A stretch of 58,096 bases of DNA from Oscillospiraceae bacterium (GCA_015063985.1 SVTC01000013.1:1-58096), one strand, 5' to 3'; counted from the stretch's first letter, positions 17,574 through 26,618 are shown. Made by a program: numbers and translations. Notes: generated by a model from the sequence alone, not told the origin.

Positions 17574-17609
17574 GAAAAAAGCAGGGCACTTCCATTTGGA
17601 AGTGCCCTG
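17574..17609 (-). terminator. Terminator of the cysteine synthase gene
   Basis: On the minus strand a 12-bp stem CAGGGCACTTCC (17598-17609 with 17582-17593), 4-base loop, then TTTTTTCTTT. The plus side lacks a T run, so read-out of the capsid cassette may not stop cleanly here. Confidence 0.8.
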
Positions 17610-17616
17610 AAACCGT

Positions 17617-18546
17617 TCAGTTTTCGAAAAGCTCTGTGGAAAAATATCTTTCTCCCGTATCGGGTAATACGGTGACGACCGTCTTGCCCTTACCCAGGAG
17701 CTTTGCCATTCTTACGGCTGCCTCGACGTTGGTTCCCGAGGATATGCCGCAAAGAATGCCTTCCTCGCGCATAAGGCGGCGGGTCATTTTCAGCGCTTGA
17801 TCGTCAGTTACTATGGCGACGCTTTCATATACGGATTGATCCAGATTGCCGGGGATAAGGCCGTCTCCGATGCCCATCTGCAGGTGGGTGCCCACCGCGC
17901 CTCCCGAGAGGATAGCCGCATTCTCGGGCTCTACTGCCCAGATCATTATTTGAGGATTTGCTTCTTTAAGGGTGTTTCCGATTCCCGACAGAGTACCGCC
18001 GGTGCCTACTCCGCTGCAGAAGCCGTCAATGGGGCCTTCAACGTCCCTGAGGATCTCCATAGCGGTGCAGTTTCTGTGAACCATGGGGTTGTCGGGGTTT
18101 TCAAACTGTTGGGGGACCCAAACGTTGGGATCCTCCTCCTTCATTTTCAGAGCCAGCTTAAGGCACTGATCTATACATTCTCCGATATCCCCCGCATCGT
18201 GGACAAGCACCAGCTCGGCGCCGTATGCCTTTACCAGCTTTCTTCTTTCCACGCTGACCGAATCGGGCATAATAATGCGCACCTTATAGCCTCTTACCGC
18301 TCCGATAAGTGCCAGACCTATACCTTGGTTTCCGCTGGTGGGCTCTACGATGATGGTATTCTCGTTGATATCTCCGCGCTTTACAGCCTCGCAGATCATA
18401 TTGTATGCGGTGCGGGTCTTAAGAGATCCGCCAACGTTGATTCCTTCAAATTTTACAAAAACGTCGGCACTGTCTTTGTCAACTATTCTGTTGAGCTTTA
18501 TCATGGGAGTGTTGCCGATGGCTTCAAGAATGTTCTGATAGACCAA
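17617..18546 (-). CDS. PLP-dependent cysteine synthase family protein
   Basis: 309 residues from TTG 18546, with GGAGG eight bases upstream; the reading frame is open further but that part is the promoter. The start then reads as VYQNILEAIGNTPMIKL, the usual opening of O-acetylserine sulfhydrylase. PLP lysine is in GGSLKTRTAYNM, where most CysK proteins have SVKDR, and the Asn loop is EPTSGNQGIGLA, with Gln in place of Thr. GVGTGGTLSGIG binds the phosphate. Probably makes cysteine from an activated serine and sulfide. The KTR/NQG variants mark a side branch, so a related beta-replacement reaction is possible. Confidence 0.85.
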   Translation of the reverse strand: MVYQNILEAIGNTPMIKLNRIVDKDSADVFVKFEGINVGGSLKTRTAYNMICEAVKRGDINENTIIVEPTSGNQGIGLALIGAVRGYKVRIIMPDSVSVERRKLVKAYGAELVLVHDAGDIGECIDQCLKLALKMKEEDPNVWVPQQFENPDNPMVHRNCTAMEILRDVEGPIDGFCSGVGTGGTLSGIGNTLKEANPQIMIWAVEPENAAILSGGAVGTHLQMGIGDGLIPGNLDQSVYESVAIVTDDQALKMTRRLMREEGILCGISSGTNVEAAVRMAKLLGKGKTVVTVLPDTGERYFSTELFEN

Positions 18547-18577
18547 AAATCCGTCCTCCAAATAAACTATTCGTAAT

Positions 18578-18606
18578 ATTCTATCATAAAGCAGTAAACA
18601 TTTCAA
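18578..18606 (-). promoter_or_regulatory. Promoter of the cysteine synthase gene
   Basis: On the minus strand TTGAAA (18601-18606), 17 bp, TAGAAT (18578-18583), ending 32 bp before the start. Confidence 0.7.
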
Positions 18607-18622
18607 GAGGAATTTTCACCTT

Positions 18623-18652
18623 TTGTCAAAAAAGCCTTGTGCGGGGTATCTT
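18623..18652 (+). promoter_or_regulatory. Putative promoter of the calcium ATPase gene
   Basis: TTGTCA (18623-18628), 18 bp, TATCTT (18647-18652), 50 bp upstream of the ATG at 18703. Confidence 0.45.
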
Positions 18653-18702
18653 TAAAGAGGGGCGGGAATATACATTTTGTAAAGAAAACCGGGAGGGAAG
18701 AA

Positions 18703-21321
18703 ATGGCAGGCTTTGAAGAAAAGTATCTGGATAGCGGATTGAACGCCGCCCAGGTGGAGGAATCCAGACGAATACACGGCTCGAACGCATTGAAGCAAAA
18801 GAAGAAAAAGAGTTTTTTTAAGGTGTTTTTATCAGCCTTTTCCGATCCGATAATACGCATTCTTTTGGGTGCGGTGGCGGTGAACGTGCTTATATCACAG
18901 CGTGGCTTTGATGCGGCGGAGACCTTGGGGATAGTTGCCGCGGTGCTGATTTCCTGCACCGTTACCGCATTCAGTGAATACAGAAGCGAAAAGGGCTTTG
19001 AGAGGCTGAAGAGCTCCTGGCAAAAGGCAAGATGTCTTGTAAAAAGAGAGGGCAAGCTTGTCAGTCTCCCTTGTGAGGAGCTGGTGGTCGGAGATATTGC
19101 GGTTATAAGATCGGGTGAAAGGATCCCCGCTGACGGAATACTCTTAAGCGGAGAGGTGAAGGTAGATCAAAGTGCGTTGAACGGAGAAAGCGCCATTGTG
19201 GGAAAAGCTCCCCTTAATGCCCCTGTCACGGGGCTTGACAGCACCAACGGCATCTTCAAGGGAACTGTTGTTGCCGAGGGAAAGGGGCTTATGAGGGTTA
19301 CAAGCGTGGGAGATGATGCCTTATACGGAAGGGTGGCATCTCAGGTGCAGGAGGAAAGCCCCGAAAGTCCGATGAGGCTTCGTCTTAAAAAGCTGGCGTC
19401 CAACGTGAGCAGTGTGGGCTACGTTGCCGCAGCACTTGTGGCGACGGTGTATTTTTGCACTGCCGCAAGAGCCGATCCGACGATCCTCAGCTCAGGTCAC
19501 GCCTTGACTTCGGCTCTGTTGGAGGCATTGACGGTGGCGGTCACTGTGCTTGTGGTAGCTGTTCCCGAGGGACTTCCGATGATGATAACGGTGGTGCTTT
19601 CGGGAAATATGAAGCGTATGCTAAAGGACAAGGTCATAGTGAGAAAGGCGGTGGGAATAGAGACTGCGGGCAGTCTGAACATTCTGTTTTGCGACAAGAC
19701 GGGTACGCTGACCGAGGGGAAGATGTCTGTAACGGATATACTTATTTCCGATGGAAGGCTTATGGCTCTATCGGAAGCAAAAAAAGAGTGTGTTTTTGAT
19801 GCAATAGCAAAAAACTGTGTGTACGATACCCTTGCGGAGGTGGATAGTCAAGGCAGGGTCAGCGGATCCACGGCGACGGACAGAGCTTTACTTGAGGCGG
19901 TGCTGCCGCTGAAGGAGCCGCCCGATGGCAAGGTGGTAAGAAGGATAAGCTTTGACAGCTCGAGAAAATACAGTGCGGCTGAGATAAACGGCAGGGAGGG
20001 GGCGGTATACTTTAAGGGCGCAAGGGAGGTACTGCTGCCCCTTTGCAAAAAAAGGATGCTTTCCGACGGCACTGTGGAGGCTGCGTCGGATCACAGTGCC
20101 TTTCTGAGCCGTTGCACGGAGCTTGAAAAAAGCGGAGCAAGGATAGTTGTTATCTGCCAGGGGAAGGGAGGACTATCAGCAGGTATTCCTCGGGAGTCGG
20201 TTCTTGTTGGAGCTGCGGTGATATCCGACGGAGTGAGGAAAAACGCCGCAGAAGCGGTAAGGACTATGCAAAATGCGGGAGTAAAGGTGGTAATGGTGAC
20301 GGGAGATAATCTCTACACCGCCAAAAGCGTTGCAAAAAAGTGCGGTATTATATCAAAGGACGACCTTGCTATTGAGGCAAAGGAGCTGGACGGTATGAGC
20401 GACGGGGATATAAAAAAGCTGCTTTCGAGGCTCAGGCTTGTGGCAAGAGCACTGCCGTCCCATAAGACCAGGCTGGTGAGCCTTGCAAGGGAGATGGGGC
20501 TGGTTACGGGAATGACGGGAGACGGAATAAACGATGCGGCGGCACTGAAGGCGGCTCACGTCGGCTTTGCTATGGGGAGCGGAAGTGACATCGCCAAGGA
20601 TGCGGGAGATATAATAATCAGCGACGACCGCTTTGAAAGCATTGTAAAGGCGGTGCTCCACGGAAGAAACATTTTCAAGAGCATAAGAAAGTTTATTATG
20701 TTCCAGCTTACGATGAATCTTTGTGCGGTGGCGATAGGAGTGCTGGGGCCGACGGTGGGGATAAATCAGCCCATAACCGTTTTACAGATGCTTTGGGTGA
20801 ATCTGATAATGGATACGGTAGGAGGTATCGCCTTTTCGGGAGAGTGCGCCCGCGAGCGGTATATGAACGAAGCGCCAAAGCGCCTTGACGAGCCTATTGT
20901 AAATGCATCTATGGCACTCAGAATAGCTCTCGGTGCCGTTGCTACTTTGGGGATAAGCCTTTGGTTTTTGCAAAGCGGCTTTTTAAGGAGCTTTTACGGC
21001 TTTGAGCTTGACAACACAAGATTCTTGACCGCCTTTTTTGTGTTCTTTATCTTTGCGGGGATCTTCAATTGCTTTTATATGCGTTCTCCGCGGTTGAGGA
21101 TGCTTGACGGCGTTTGCAAAAACCGTCTGTTTATTCCCGTAATGGGAGCCGTGGCGACGGTTCAGCTATTACTTGTATACTACGGCGGAGAAATGGCAAG
21201 GACGGTGGCTCTCAGTGCAGGTGAGCTGGGGCTTGGAATCCTCATTGCTCTGGCGGTCATACCCGCTCAGCTGATATTGGGGGCTGTACTGAATCTGGTG
21301 GGATTTAAAAACGAGCTGTAA
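18703..21321 (+). CDS. P-type calcium-transporting ATPase (P2 type)
   Basis: 872 residues from ATG 18703 (GGGAGG upstream); the longer frame to 18637 lacks a site. Domains in order: cation-ATPase N-terminal domain (NAAQVEESRRIHGSN), two membrane segments, actuator domain with LNGESA (TGES-type), membrane pair with VAVPEGLP, phosphorylation site DKTGT at 331-335, nucleotide domain with FKGAREV, hinge TGDGINDAAALK near residue 607, and a C-terminal bundle of six membrane segments. The layout fits Ca2+ export ATPases of the PMCA/SERCA type. It is a single-gene unit in the plasma membrane. Confidence 0.92.
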   Translation: MAGFEEKYLDSGLNAAQVEESRRIHGSNALKQKKKKSFFKVFLSAFSDPIIRILLGAVAVNVLISQRGFDAAETLGIVAAVLISCTVTAFSEYRSEKGFERLKSSWQKARCLVKREGKLVSLPCEELVVGDIAVIRSGERIPADGILLSGEVKVDQSALNGESAIVGKAPLNAPVTGLDSTNGIFKGTVVAEGKGLMRVTSVGDDALYGRVASQVQEESPESPMRLRLKKLASNVSSVGYVAAALVATVYFCTAARADPTILSSGHALTSALLEALTVAVTVLVVAVPEGLPMMITVVLSGNMKRMLKDKVIVRKAVGIETAGSLNILFCDKTGTLTEGKMSVTDILISDGRLMALSEAKKECVFDAIAKNCVYDTLAEVDSQGRVSGSTATDRALLEAVLPLKEPPDGKVVRRISFDSSRKYSAAEINGREGAVYFKGAREVLLPLCKKRMLSDGTVEAASDHSAFLSRCTELEKSGARIVVICQGKGGLSAGIPRESVLVGAAVISDGVRKNAAEAVRTMQNAGVKVVMVTGDNLYTAKSVAKKCGIISKDDLAIEAKELDGMSDGDIKKLLSRLRLVARALPSHKTRLVSLAREMGLVTGMTGDGINDAAALKAAHVGFAMGSGSDIAKDAGDIIISDDRFESIVKAVLHGRNIFKSIRKFIMFQLTMNLCAVAIGVLGPTVGINQPITVLQMLWVNLIMDTVGGIAFSGECARERYMNEAPKRLDEPIVNASMALRIALGAVATLGISLWFLQSGFLRSFYGFELDNTRFLTAFFVFFIFAGIFNCFYMRSPRLRMLDGVCKNRLFIPVMGAVATVQLLLVYYGGEMARTVALSAGELGLGILIALAVIPAQLILGAVLNLVGFKNEL

Positions 21322-21322
21322 A

Positions 21323-21355
21323 AAAAGAAACAGCCGACCGTTTTCGGTCGGCTGT
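21323..21355 (-). terminator. Terminator shared by ferredoxin and ATPase genes
   Basis: ACAGCCGACCG (21330-21340), TTTT loop, CGGTCGGCTGT (21345-21355). The T run on the minus side serves the ferredoxin gene. Confidence 0.85.
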
Positions 21356-21367
21356 CGCTTCCATTAA

Positions 21368-21538
21368 TTATTCGGGCTTGGGAGCATCAACAGGGCAAAC
21401 GCCTGCGCATGCACCGCACTCCAGACACTGATCCTTGTCGATAACGACCTTGTCGCCATCGAGAGTGATGCAGCCAACGGGGCACTCGTCAATACAAGCC
21501 TGACAAGCGATGCAATCATCGGTGATAATGTATGCCAT
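21368..21538 (-). CDS. 2[4Fe-4S] ferredoxin, clostridial type
   Basis: 56 residues, too short for a usual open-reading-frame cut-off. Two CxxCxxCxxxCP clusters are seen: C9, C12, C15, C19 and C38, C41, C44, C48, followed by short tail APKPE. ATG 21538 follows AAAGGAGGTG. Low-potential electron carrier for anaerobic metabolism in the cytoplasm. It has its own promoter that overlaps the end of ricT, and its own terminator. Confidence 0.95.
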   Translation of the reverse strand: MAYIITDDCIACQACIDECPVGCITLDGDKVVIDKDQCLECGACAGVCPVDAPKPE

Positions 21539-21592
21539 TCGAAACACCTCCTTTGTGGGGTTGTTGATAGGTTTATCTTCTATACTCCGATC

Positions 21593-21621
21593 ATTATATC
21601 ACAGTATGTCGGAAAAATCAA
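21593..21621 (-). promoter_or_regulatory. Promoter of the ferredoxin gene
   Basis: On the minus strand TTGATT (21616-21621), 17 bp, TATAAT (21593-21598). The -35 overlaps the last codons of ricT. Confidence 0.7.
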
Positions 21622-22931
21622 TCATTAATTTCTTCTTCGTTGCTTTCGTCTAAATTTCTGTTGTGGTTTTTGTTGGCTTTGCCCAAAATTTTGAGCTGAT
21701 CCCTATGAAATTCCATTGGTGCAAGGTCACCCTTGTCATCAAGGCGTACCTTGCAGGTTCCCTTCAGGACGTTATTTTCAACCACCACGCCCTTTCCCTC
21801 GGGGGTCAGAACTATATGATCCACGCGGGGAGTTTTCTTGGCTTCCTCCTCGTATACGTCGTTTTCGTATCTTAAGCAGCACATAAGCCTTCCGCAGGTT
21901 CCCGATATCTTTACCGAGTTCAGTGAAAGGTTCTGCTCCTTTGCCATCTTGATGGAGACCTGCTGGAAATCGTCAAGGAAGGTCTTGCAGCAGAAGGGTC
22001 TGCCGCATACACCCAAGCCGCCAAGCTGCTTTGCCTCGTCTCTGACACCGATCTGCCTGAGCTCGATCCTTGTTTTGAAAACGGTGGCAAGATCCTTAAC
22101 GAAATCTCTGAAATCCACTCTTCCCTCCGCGGTGAAGTAGAATATGAGCTTTTGTGCGTCGAAGGTATATTCCACGTCCACCAGGGTCATTTCAAGACCG
22201 TGGTTTTTCAGCTTTTCCTCCCAAGTCAGCTTTGCCTGAGCCTCCTGCTCGCGGAGCTTTGCCTGCTTTTGCAGATCCTCCTCGGTGGCGATGCGAAGGA
22301 TCTTTTTCAAGGGAGACGTTAGGGAAGCCTCGCTTACTTCCTTATTGGGGATGGCTATCTTGCCGCATTCTATGCCGCGGCTGGTCTCGACGATAACGCT
22401 TTGATCCTTTTTGAGAATGAATCTGCCCGGATCAAAATAGTATATCTTTCCTGCCTCCTTGAATCGGATGCCTACGATGCTTACAAGATTCACAGGCTTG
22501 GTGTTGCAGGCTTCCTCCGTGACGGCATCGGGATCAATATCCCCAGACTTGGTGCTTGGACATCCGGGGCAGCTTTCACAGGATCCTGTGCATCCGCTGT
22601 CAAGCTTCTCCGGCTCTTGGATCTCTTCGGGATCGGGGATGGGATTAAGATCTTCCCTTGGCTCTGCGCCCGGTCCCTTGTGCGGGTTTTTAGTATGATG
22701 CTTATTTTTATGCTTGTGGTTGTGTTTATTGAAGCGACGCTCGGCGTTGGGAGCTTGGTTCTCCTTTGTTTGCTCGGGAACGGCGACAACGCTTGCGGCT
22801 TTTTCTTCAGTGGGGGCGGCCTCCTGAACGGTAGGCACTATTCCCTTGGGAGGGGCAAAGCTTCGTCTGTGTCTTTTATGATTGAAGCGGTTTTTTGAAA
22901 ATGCCGCAGGCTTTTTTTCTTCGTTTGACAT
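21618..22931 (-). CDS. ricT: PSP1-domain regulatory iron-sulfur protein RicT (YaaT)
   Basis: 437 residues. The C-terminal half is a PSP1 domain: LVSIVGIRFKEAGKIYYF, then GLGVCGRPFCCKTFL, and SGTCGRLMCCLRYE, whose cysteines hold iron-sulfur clusters in the RicA-RicF-RicT complex that governs RNase Y-dependent mRNA processing and sporulation entry in Bacillus. The N-terminal 140 residues are an unusual basic, His/Lys/Asn-rich extension with a further Cys cluster (GCTGSCESCPGCPS, residues 113-126) and are probably disordered or metal-binding; Bacillus YaaT is only about 275 residues. It lies 17 bp after murA and is probably co-transcribed with it. Confidence 0.9.
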   Translation of the reverse strand: MSNEEKKPAAFSKNRFNHKRHRRSFAPPKGIVPTVQEAAPTEEKAASVVAVPEQTKENQAPNAERRFNKHNHKHKNKHHTKNPHKGPGAEPREDLNPIPDPEEIQEPEKLDSGCTGSCESCPGCPSTKSGDIDPDAVTEEACNTKPVNLVSIVGIRFKEAGKIYYFDPGRFILKKDQSVIVETSRGIECGKIAIPNKEVSEASLTSPLKKILRIATEEDLQKQAKLREQEAQAKLTWEEKLKNHGLEMTLVDVEYTFDAQKLIFYFTAEGRVDFRDFVKDLATVFKTRIELRQIGVRDEAKQLGGLGVCGRPFCCKTFLDDFQQVSIKMAKEQNLSLNSVKISGTCGRLMCCLRYENDVYEEEAKKTPRVDHIVLTPEGKGVVVENNVLKGTCKVRLDDKGDLAPMEFHRDQLKILGKANKNHNRNLDESNEEEIND

Positions 22932-22948
22932 TTAAATCTCCAAAATGA

Positions 22949-24235
22949 TCAGTTTGCTTTTTCGTATATATTGTCGGGGATGGTCACCATACGAATATCC
23001 GCACCAACGGCTTGGAGCTTTTCTATTATGTCCTCATAGCCTCTCTGGATGTGGAATATTTCTTCAATGGTGGTTCTGCCCGTTGCGGCTAAGCCCGCAA
23101 CTATCATTGCCGCGCCCGCCCTGAGGTCGAGAGCTCTGACGCCTGCTCCGCTGAGGGCACCGACTCCCTCCACTACTGCGGTACGACCGTCTACCTTGAT
23201 CTTTGCGCCCATTCTCTTCAGCTCCTCGACGTAGCGGAAGCGGTTTTCCCATACGCCCTCGGTGAGGATGCTGGTGCCCTGAGCAAGGCAGAGAAGCACG
23301 CCCATCTGGGGATTAAGATCGGTGGGGAAGCCCGGATAGGGCTGAGTCTTGATGTTGGCGCGGTTGAGCTTGCCGTCGCTGATGACGGTGATGGCTTCAT
23401 CCTCCTCTATGAGGGTCACGCCCATTTCCTCCAGCTTTGCGGTGAGGGAATCAAGGTGCTTGGGGATGAGATTTGTAACTCTCAGCTTTCCTCCGGTTGC
23501 TGCACCTGCGATAAGGTAGGTTCCCGCCTCGATCATATCGGGAATGATGGCGTATGTAGCTCCGTGAAGGTTTTTAACTCCGCGGATCTTTATGGTATCC
23601 GTTCCTGCGCCGCTGATATCGGCTCCGCAGGCATTAAGAAAGTTTGCGGTATCAACAACGTGGGGCTCATGAGCGGCGTTTTCGATGACCGTGACGCCAT
23701 CCGCCTTAACTGCGGCAAGCATTACGTTGATGGTAGCGCCCACACTGACCACGTCCATATAGATATTTGTGCCGACAAGACCCTTTGTGGCATCGGCTTC
23801 TATACAGCCGCTTTCCACAGTGACCTTTGAGCCGAGAGCCTCAAAGCCCTTTATGTGCTGATCGATGGGTCTTACACCGAAATCACAGCCGCCCGGCAAG
23901 CCGACCACTGCTTTTTTGAATCTGCCCAAAAGAGAGCCCACAAGGTAGTAGCTCGCTCTCATTTTTCTGACCAGCTCATAGGGAGCAAGATCGGGCTTTA
24001 CAAAGGTGGAATCTATCTCGGCGGTGGTTTTGTTGATGTACTTTATTCTTACGCCCATTGAACGCAGGATCTCCAGAGAGATGGTCACGTCACTGATCTG
24101 GGGCAGGTTTTCTATGATACATTTGTCTTCGGTAAGTATGGTCGCAAGGACGATGGCGACAGCGGCGTTTTTAAAGCCCGAAACGGGTATCTCGCCGTTG
24201 AGAGGTCTTCCTCCCGAAATAATGATCTTTTCCAT
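22949..24235 (-). CDS. murA: UDP-N-acetylglucosamine 1-carboxyvinyltransferase
   Basis: 428 residues, family length. First committed step of peptidoglycan precursor synthesis: transfers enolpyruvate from phosphoenolpyruvate to UDP-GlcNAc. Seen: GFKNAAVAIVLATIL (substrate Lys and Asn), LPGGCDFGVRPIDQHI with the catalytic, fosfomycin-sensitive Cys at residue 117, and the C-terminal DLRAGAAMIVAGLAA. Start ATG 24235 follows AAAGGACCGCC. First gene of the murA-ricT unit. Confidence 0.95.
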   Translation of the reverse strand: MEKIIISGGRPLNGEIPVSGFKNAAVAIVLATILTEDKCIIENLPQISDVTISLEILRSMGVRIKYINKTTAEIDSTFVKPDLAPYELVRKMRASYYLVGSLLGRFKKAVVGLPGGCDFGVRPIDQHIKGFEALGSKVTVESGCIEADATKGLVGTNIYMDVVSVGATINVMLAAVKADGVTVIENAAHEPHVVDTANFLNACGADISGAGTDTIKIRGVKNLHGATYAIIPDMIEAGTYLIAGAATGGKLRVTNLIPKHLDSLTAKLEEMGVTLIEEDEAITVISDGKLNRANIKTQPYPGFPTDLNPQMGVLLCLAQGTSILTEGVWENRFRYVEELKRMGAKIKVDGRTAVVEGVGALSGAGVRALDLRAGAAMIVAGLAATGRTTIEEIFHIQRGYEDIIEKLQAVGADIRMVTIPDNIYEKAN

Positions 24236-24305
24236 ATATTCGGCGGTCCTTTCAATGCTGAAGTATTTATATAAACAATATGGGAATTATATTTATTATC
24301 ACATA

Positions 24306-24334
24306 ATTATATCATATAATTCTCATTTTGAAAA
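24306..24334 (-). promoter_or_regulatory. Putative promoter of murA-ricT
   Basis: On the minus strand TTTTCA (24329-24334), 17 bp, TATAAT (24306-24311), in a very AT-rich spacer. Confidence 0.5.
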
Positions 24335-24416
24335 GGGTTTTTTTGTAATTTGTTTTAAAAATCCCCATCTCTTGAAAAGCTTACAGGAATAAGTATATTC
24401 AAAAAAGGGAAAAAGG

Positions 24417-25184
24417 TTAAAGCCCAAGGTAAAAATGCACTATTGCGGCGTATTCTCTGGTCAGGCAGTTCAGAAGGAAAAGGGGTGAAGTGTCTGTGGG
24501 AGCGCCGAGAAGGCTGCAGTCAAGCCCCAGCTCTTTTGCATAAAGGCTTATTCTGTAAAGATGAAAATCGCTTGACACTGCAAGGACTCTCGGCGTTGTA
24601 TCGGGAAAGAGTCTTTGGATCACAGCCTTTGCGTTTATCAGATTTTCCTCGGTGGAAAGGGAGTCGGCCTCCTCAATTATCCGCGAGGGGGAGACGCCCG
24701 CAAGAGTGAGCTGCTCCTTTATGACACTTGCCTCGCTTGGTGCATCGGTGTTGGTCATACCTCCGCAAGCTATGACGTAAACGTTGGGATGCCTTAAAAG
24801 ATAGTCTGCTGCCGTCTCTATCCTGGGAGCCAGAAGCTCTCCCGCCTGACCGCTTGGGGTGGTCTCGGCGCCGAGAAGGATCATACAATCCGCGCCTTGA
24901 CCCTCTTGCGTAGAGGAAAAGCTTGATATTTTTATCTGGATCGCAATAAAGCTCGATGCCGCAAGCAGTATCGCCGCCGAAAGGATCACTGCGGCAACGG
25001 AGAATATAAAGGAATATCTTGCTTTTTGCCTTGAAAGATAAATAAGCTCCGCATCCGCCGAAAATGCCAAAAGAGCTACCGTCAGAGCTTGGAATATAAT
25101 TAGCCTTGCGGCGGCTCCCGTTATAAGGGAGGCAATGCCCAAAGCCAAAAGGATCAAAGGGAAAAGGTGTTTTTTAATAATCAT
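24417..25184 (-). CDS. DUF218 (YdcF/SanA-like) membrane protein
   Basis: 255 residues. Two or three N-terminal membrane segments (about residues 8-45 and 58-85) are followed by a DUF218 domain: DCMILLGAETT, the conserved acidic and Ser-rich SLSTEENLINA, and AVSSDFHLYR. Members such as SanA, YdcF and ElyC bind unknown ligands and affect envelope integrity or polyprenyl-carrier use. No strong ribosome binding site is seen before ATG 25184. It is divergent from darA and has no close partner. Confidence 0.75.
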   Translation of the reverse strand: MIIKKHLFPLILLALGIASLITGAAARLIIFQALTVALLAFSADAELIYLSRQKARYSFIFSVAAVILSAAILLAASSFIAIQIKISSFSSTQEGQGADCMILLGAETTPSGQAGELLAPRIETAADYLLRHPNVYVIACGGMTNTDAPSEASVIKEQLTLAGVSPSRIIEEADSLSTEENLINAKAVIQRLFPDTTPRVLAVSSDFHLYRISLYAKELGLDCSLLGAPTDTSPLFLLNCLTREYAAIVHFYLGL

Positions 25185-25214
25185 AATTTTGAGGCTTAAA
25201 TACTGTTATTTTTC

Positions 25215-25243
25215 TTTACAAAATAAAAATAATATGGTATACT
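25215..25243 (+). promoter_or_regulatory. Promoter of darA-holB
   Basis: TTTACA (25215-25220), 17 bp, TATACT (25238-25243), 45 bp upstream of darA. Confidence 0.7.
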
Positions 25244-25287
25244 TAAAGTGTATATTCAGATAAAAACACTTTTGGGGGACACAGAAT

Positions 25288-25605
25288 ATGAAGATAATCT
25301 TTGCAATAATCAACAACGACGATGCGCCCGTGGTGGCAAATCAGCTTACCAGAGCCGGTCTTAACGTTACCAAAATGGCTTCCACCGGAGGCTTTCTTAT
25401 GAGAGGTAACTCCACCTTTATTTCCGGTGTGGAGGACGACAGAGTTGATGAAGCTATAGAGATAATTAAAAAGTACAGCCAGAGAAGAGGTCAGATCTCT
25501 CCCGCTGAGCTGGGACTTGCGGGCGAGAGCTTCGGCAACAATCAGATAACCGTGGGCGGAGCCACCATATTCGTTCTTGACGTAGAGCGCTACGAAAGAG
25601 CATGA
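25288..25605 (+). CDS. darA: Cyclic-di-AMP receptor, PII-like (DarA/YaaQ/PstA)
   Basis: 105 residues, one PII-like fold. The sequence IIFAIINNDDAPVVANQL, then KMASTGGFLMRGNSTF and TVGGATIFVLDVERYER, is the DUF970 signature; the Gly/Asn-rich TGGFLMRGNST loop binds c-di-AMP in the Bacillus and Staphylococcus proteins. No output partner is known with confidence. The last codon overlaps the holB start by 4 bases, and the darA-holB pairing is the usual one (yaaQ-yaaR-holB in Bacillus), here without yaaR or tmk. Confidence 0.92.
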   Translation: MKIIFAIINNDDAPVVANQLTRAGLNVTKMASTGGFLMRGNSTFISGVEDDRVDEAIEIIKKYSQRRGQISPAELGLAGESFGNNQITVGGATIFVLDVERYERA

Positions 25606-26588
25606 GGACTCCCTCGGGAAAAACGGTAGATCGATTTATCGAGGCAGTAAGAGAGAAGAAGGTAGCCTCGTCGTACATAATCGAGGGCGCGCGGGGCGTT
25701 GGCAAGCTTGATACCGCAAGGTATTTTTCCTGCGCACTTTGCTGTGAGAACGGCAATAACGGTATTCCTTGCCTTGAGTGCGTAATTTGTGACAGTATCC
25801 TTAAGGGGGAGTTTGCGGACGTGACCGAGCTTGGTCCCGAGGAGGAGGGCAAGCAGATAAAGGTAGAAAGCGTCAGAGAGCTTCTCAAAAAGGTGTATTT
25901 GCTTCCTTCTCAGGCACAGTGGCGCATTTTCATAATAAGAAACAGTGAGCTTTTAAACGATTCGGGGCAGAACGCCTTGCTTAAAAGCCTCGAGGAGCCG
26001 GGAGCGGGAGTGGTGTTCTTTCTGCTTACCGACGATGCTCTTTCCCTGCTGGGAACGGTGAGAAGCAGAAGCGTGCTGCTTAAGGTGCCTCCTATGGAAA
26101 GCGGCGAGATGAGAGCTATGCTTAAGGCGGAGTTCGGGAAAAGATCGGACTCCGATATAGATCTTGCGGTAAGGATAAGCTCGGGAAGTATCGGAACGGC
26201 AAGACGTTTTTTGTCGGGCTCCAAGCTTTTCGATCACTGCAAGAGGGTGCTTGGTTATCTTGAGGACGTAAGCTCGGGGCTGGGGCTTTCCGCTTTGTCG
26301 GTAAGGCTTTCGCCCGCAAGCTGTACCAGAGCGGAGCTTGGGGAATTATTGCCCATTCTTAAGCAGGCTCTAAGGGACGTGATGCTCTATCAGGCGGTGG
26401 GAGAGGATTTTTCTCCCGAGCTCTTTTCATCCTTCGACGAGCTTTCGTCGGTGGCTATGGGAATTTCCAGAAAGAAGGCCTGCGCCATGCTTGACAGAGT
26501 GTGTGAGCTTCTGAACCGTCTTGAGGGCAACGTGAATTGCTTTGCGGCGGTGAGCAGTCTTAATATTTTAAGCAGCAGTAAGGTATAA
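25602..26588 (+). CDS. holB: DNA polymerase III delta-prime subunit
   Basis: 328 residues. AAA+ clamp-loader subunit: GARGVGKLDTA (Walker-A-like), a zinc module with Cys (CALCCENG, CLECVICD), YLLPSQAQWRIFIIRNSELLN, QNALLKSLEEPG, and the RSRS segment corresponding to sensor/SRC region. Loads the sliding clamp at the replication fork with the tau/gamma and delta subunits. Start overlaps the darA stop, so translation is coupled. Confidence 0.9.
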   Translation: MRTPSGKTVDRFIEAVREKKVASSYIIEGARGVGKLDTARYFSCALCCENGNNGIPCLECVICDSILKGEFADVTELGPEEEGKQIKVESVRELLKKVYLLPSQAQWRIFIIRNSELLNDSGQNALLKSLEEPGAGVVFFLLTDDALSLLGTVRSRSVLLKVPPMESGEMRAMLKAEFGKRSDSDIDLAVRISSGSIGTARRFLSGSKLFDHCKRVLGYLEDVSSGLGLSALSVRLSPASCTRAELGELLPILKQALRDVMLYQAVGEDFSPELFSSFDELSSVAMGISRKKACAMLDRVCELLNRLEGNVNCFAAVSSLNILSSSKV

Positions 26589-26590
26589 AA

Positions 26591-26612
26591 AAGGGGCTTT
26601 GAAAAGCCCCTT
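26591..26612. terminator. Bidirectional terminator between holB and the kinase-like gene
   Basis: AAGGGGCTT (26591-26599), TGAA loop, AAGCCCCTT (26604-26612). The T run is better on the minus side (TTTTTT). Confidence 0.75.
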
Positions 26613-26618
26613 TGACTC

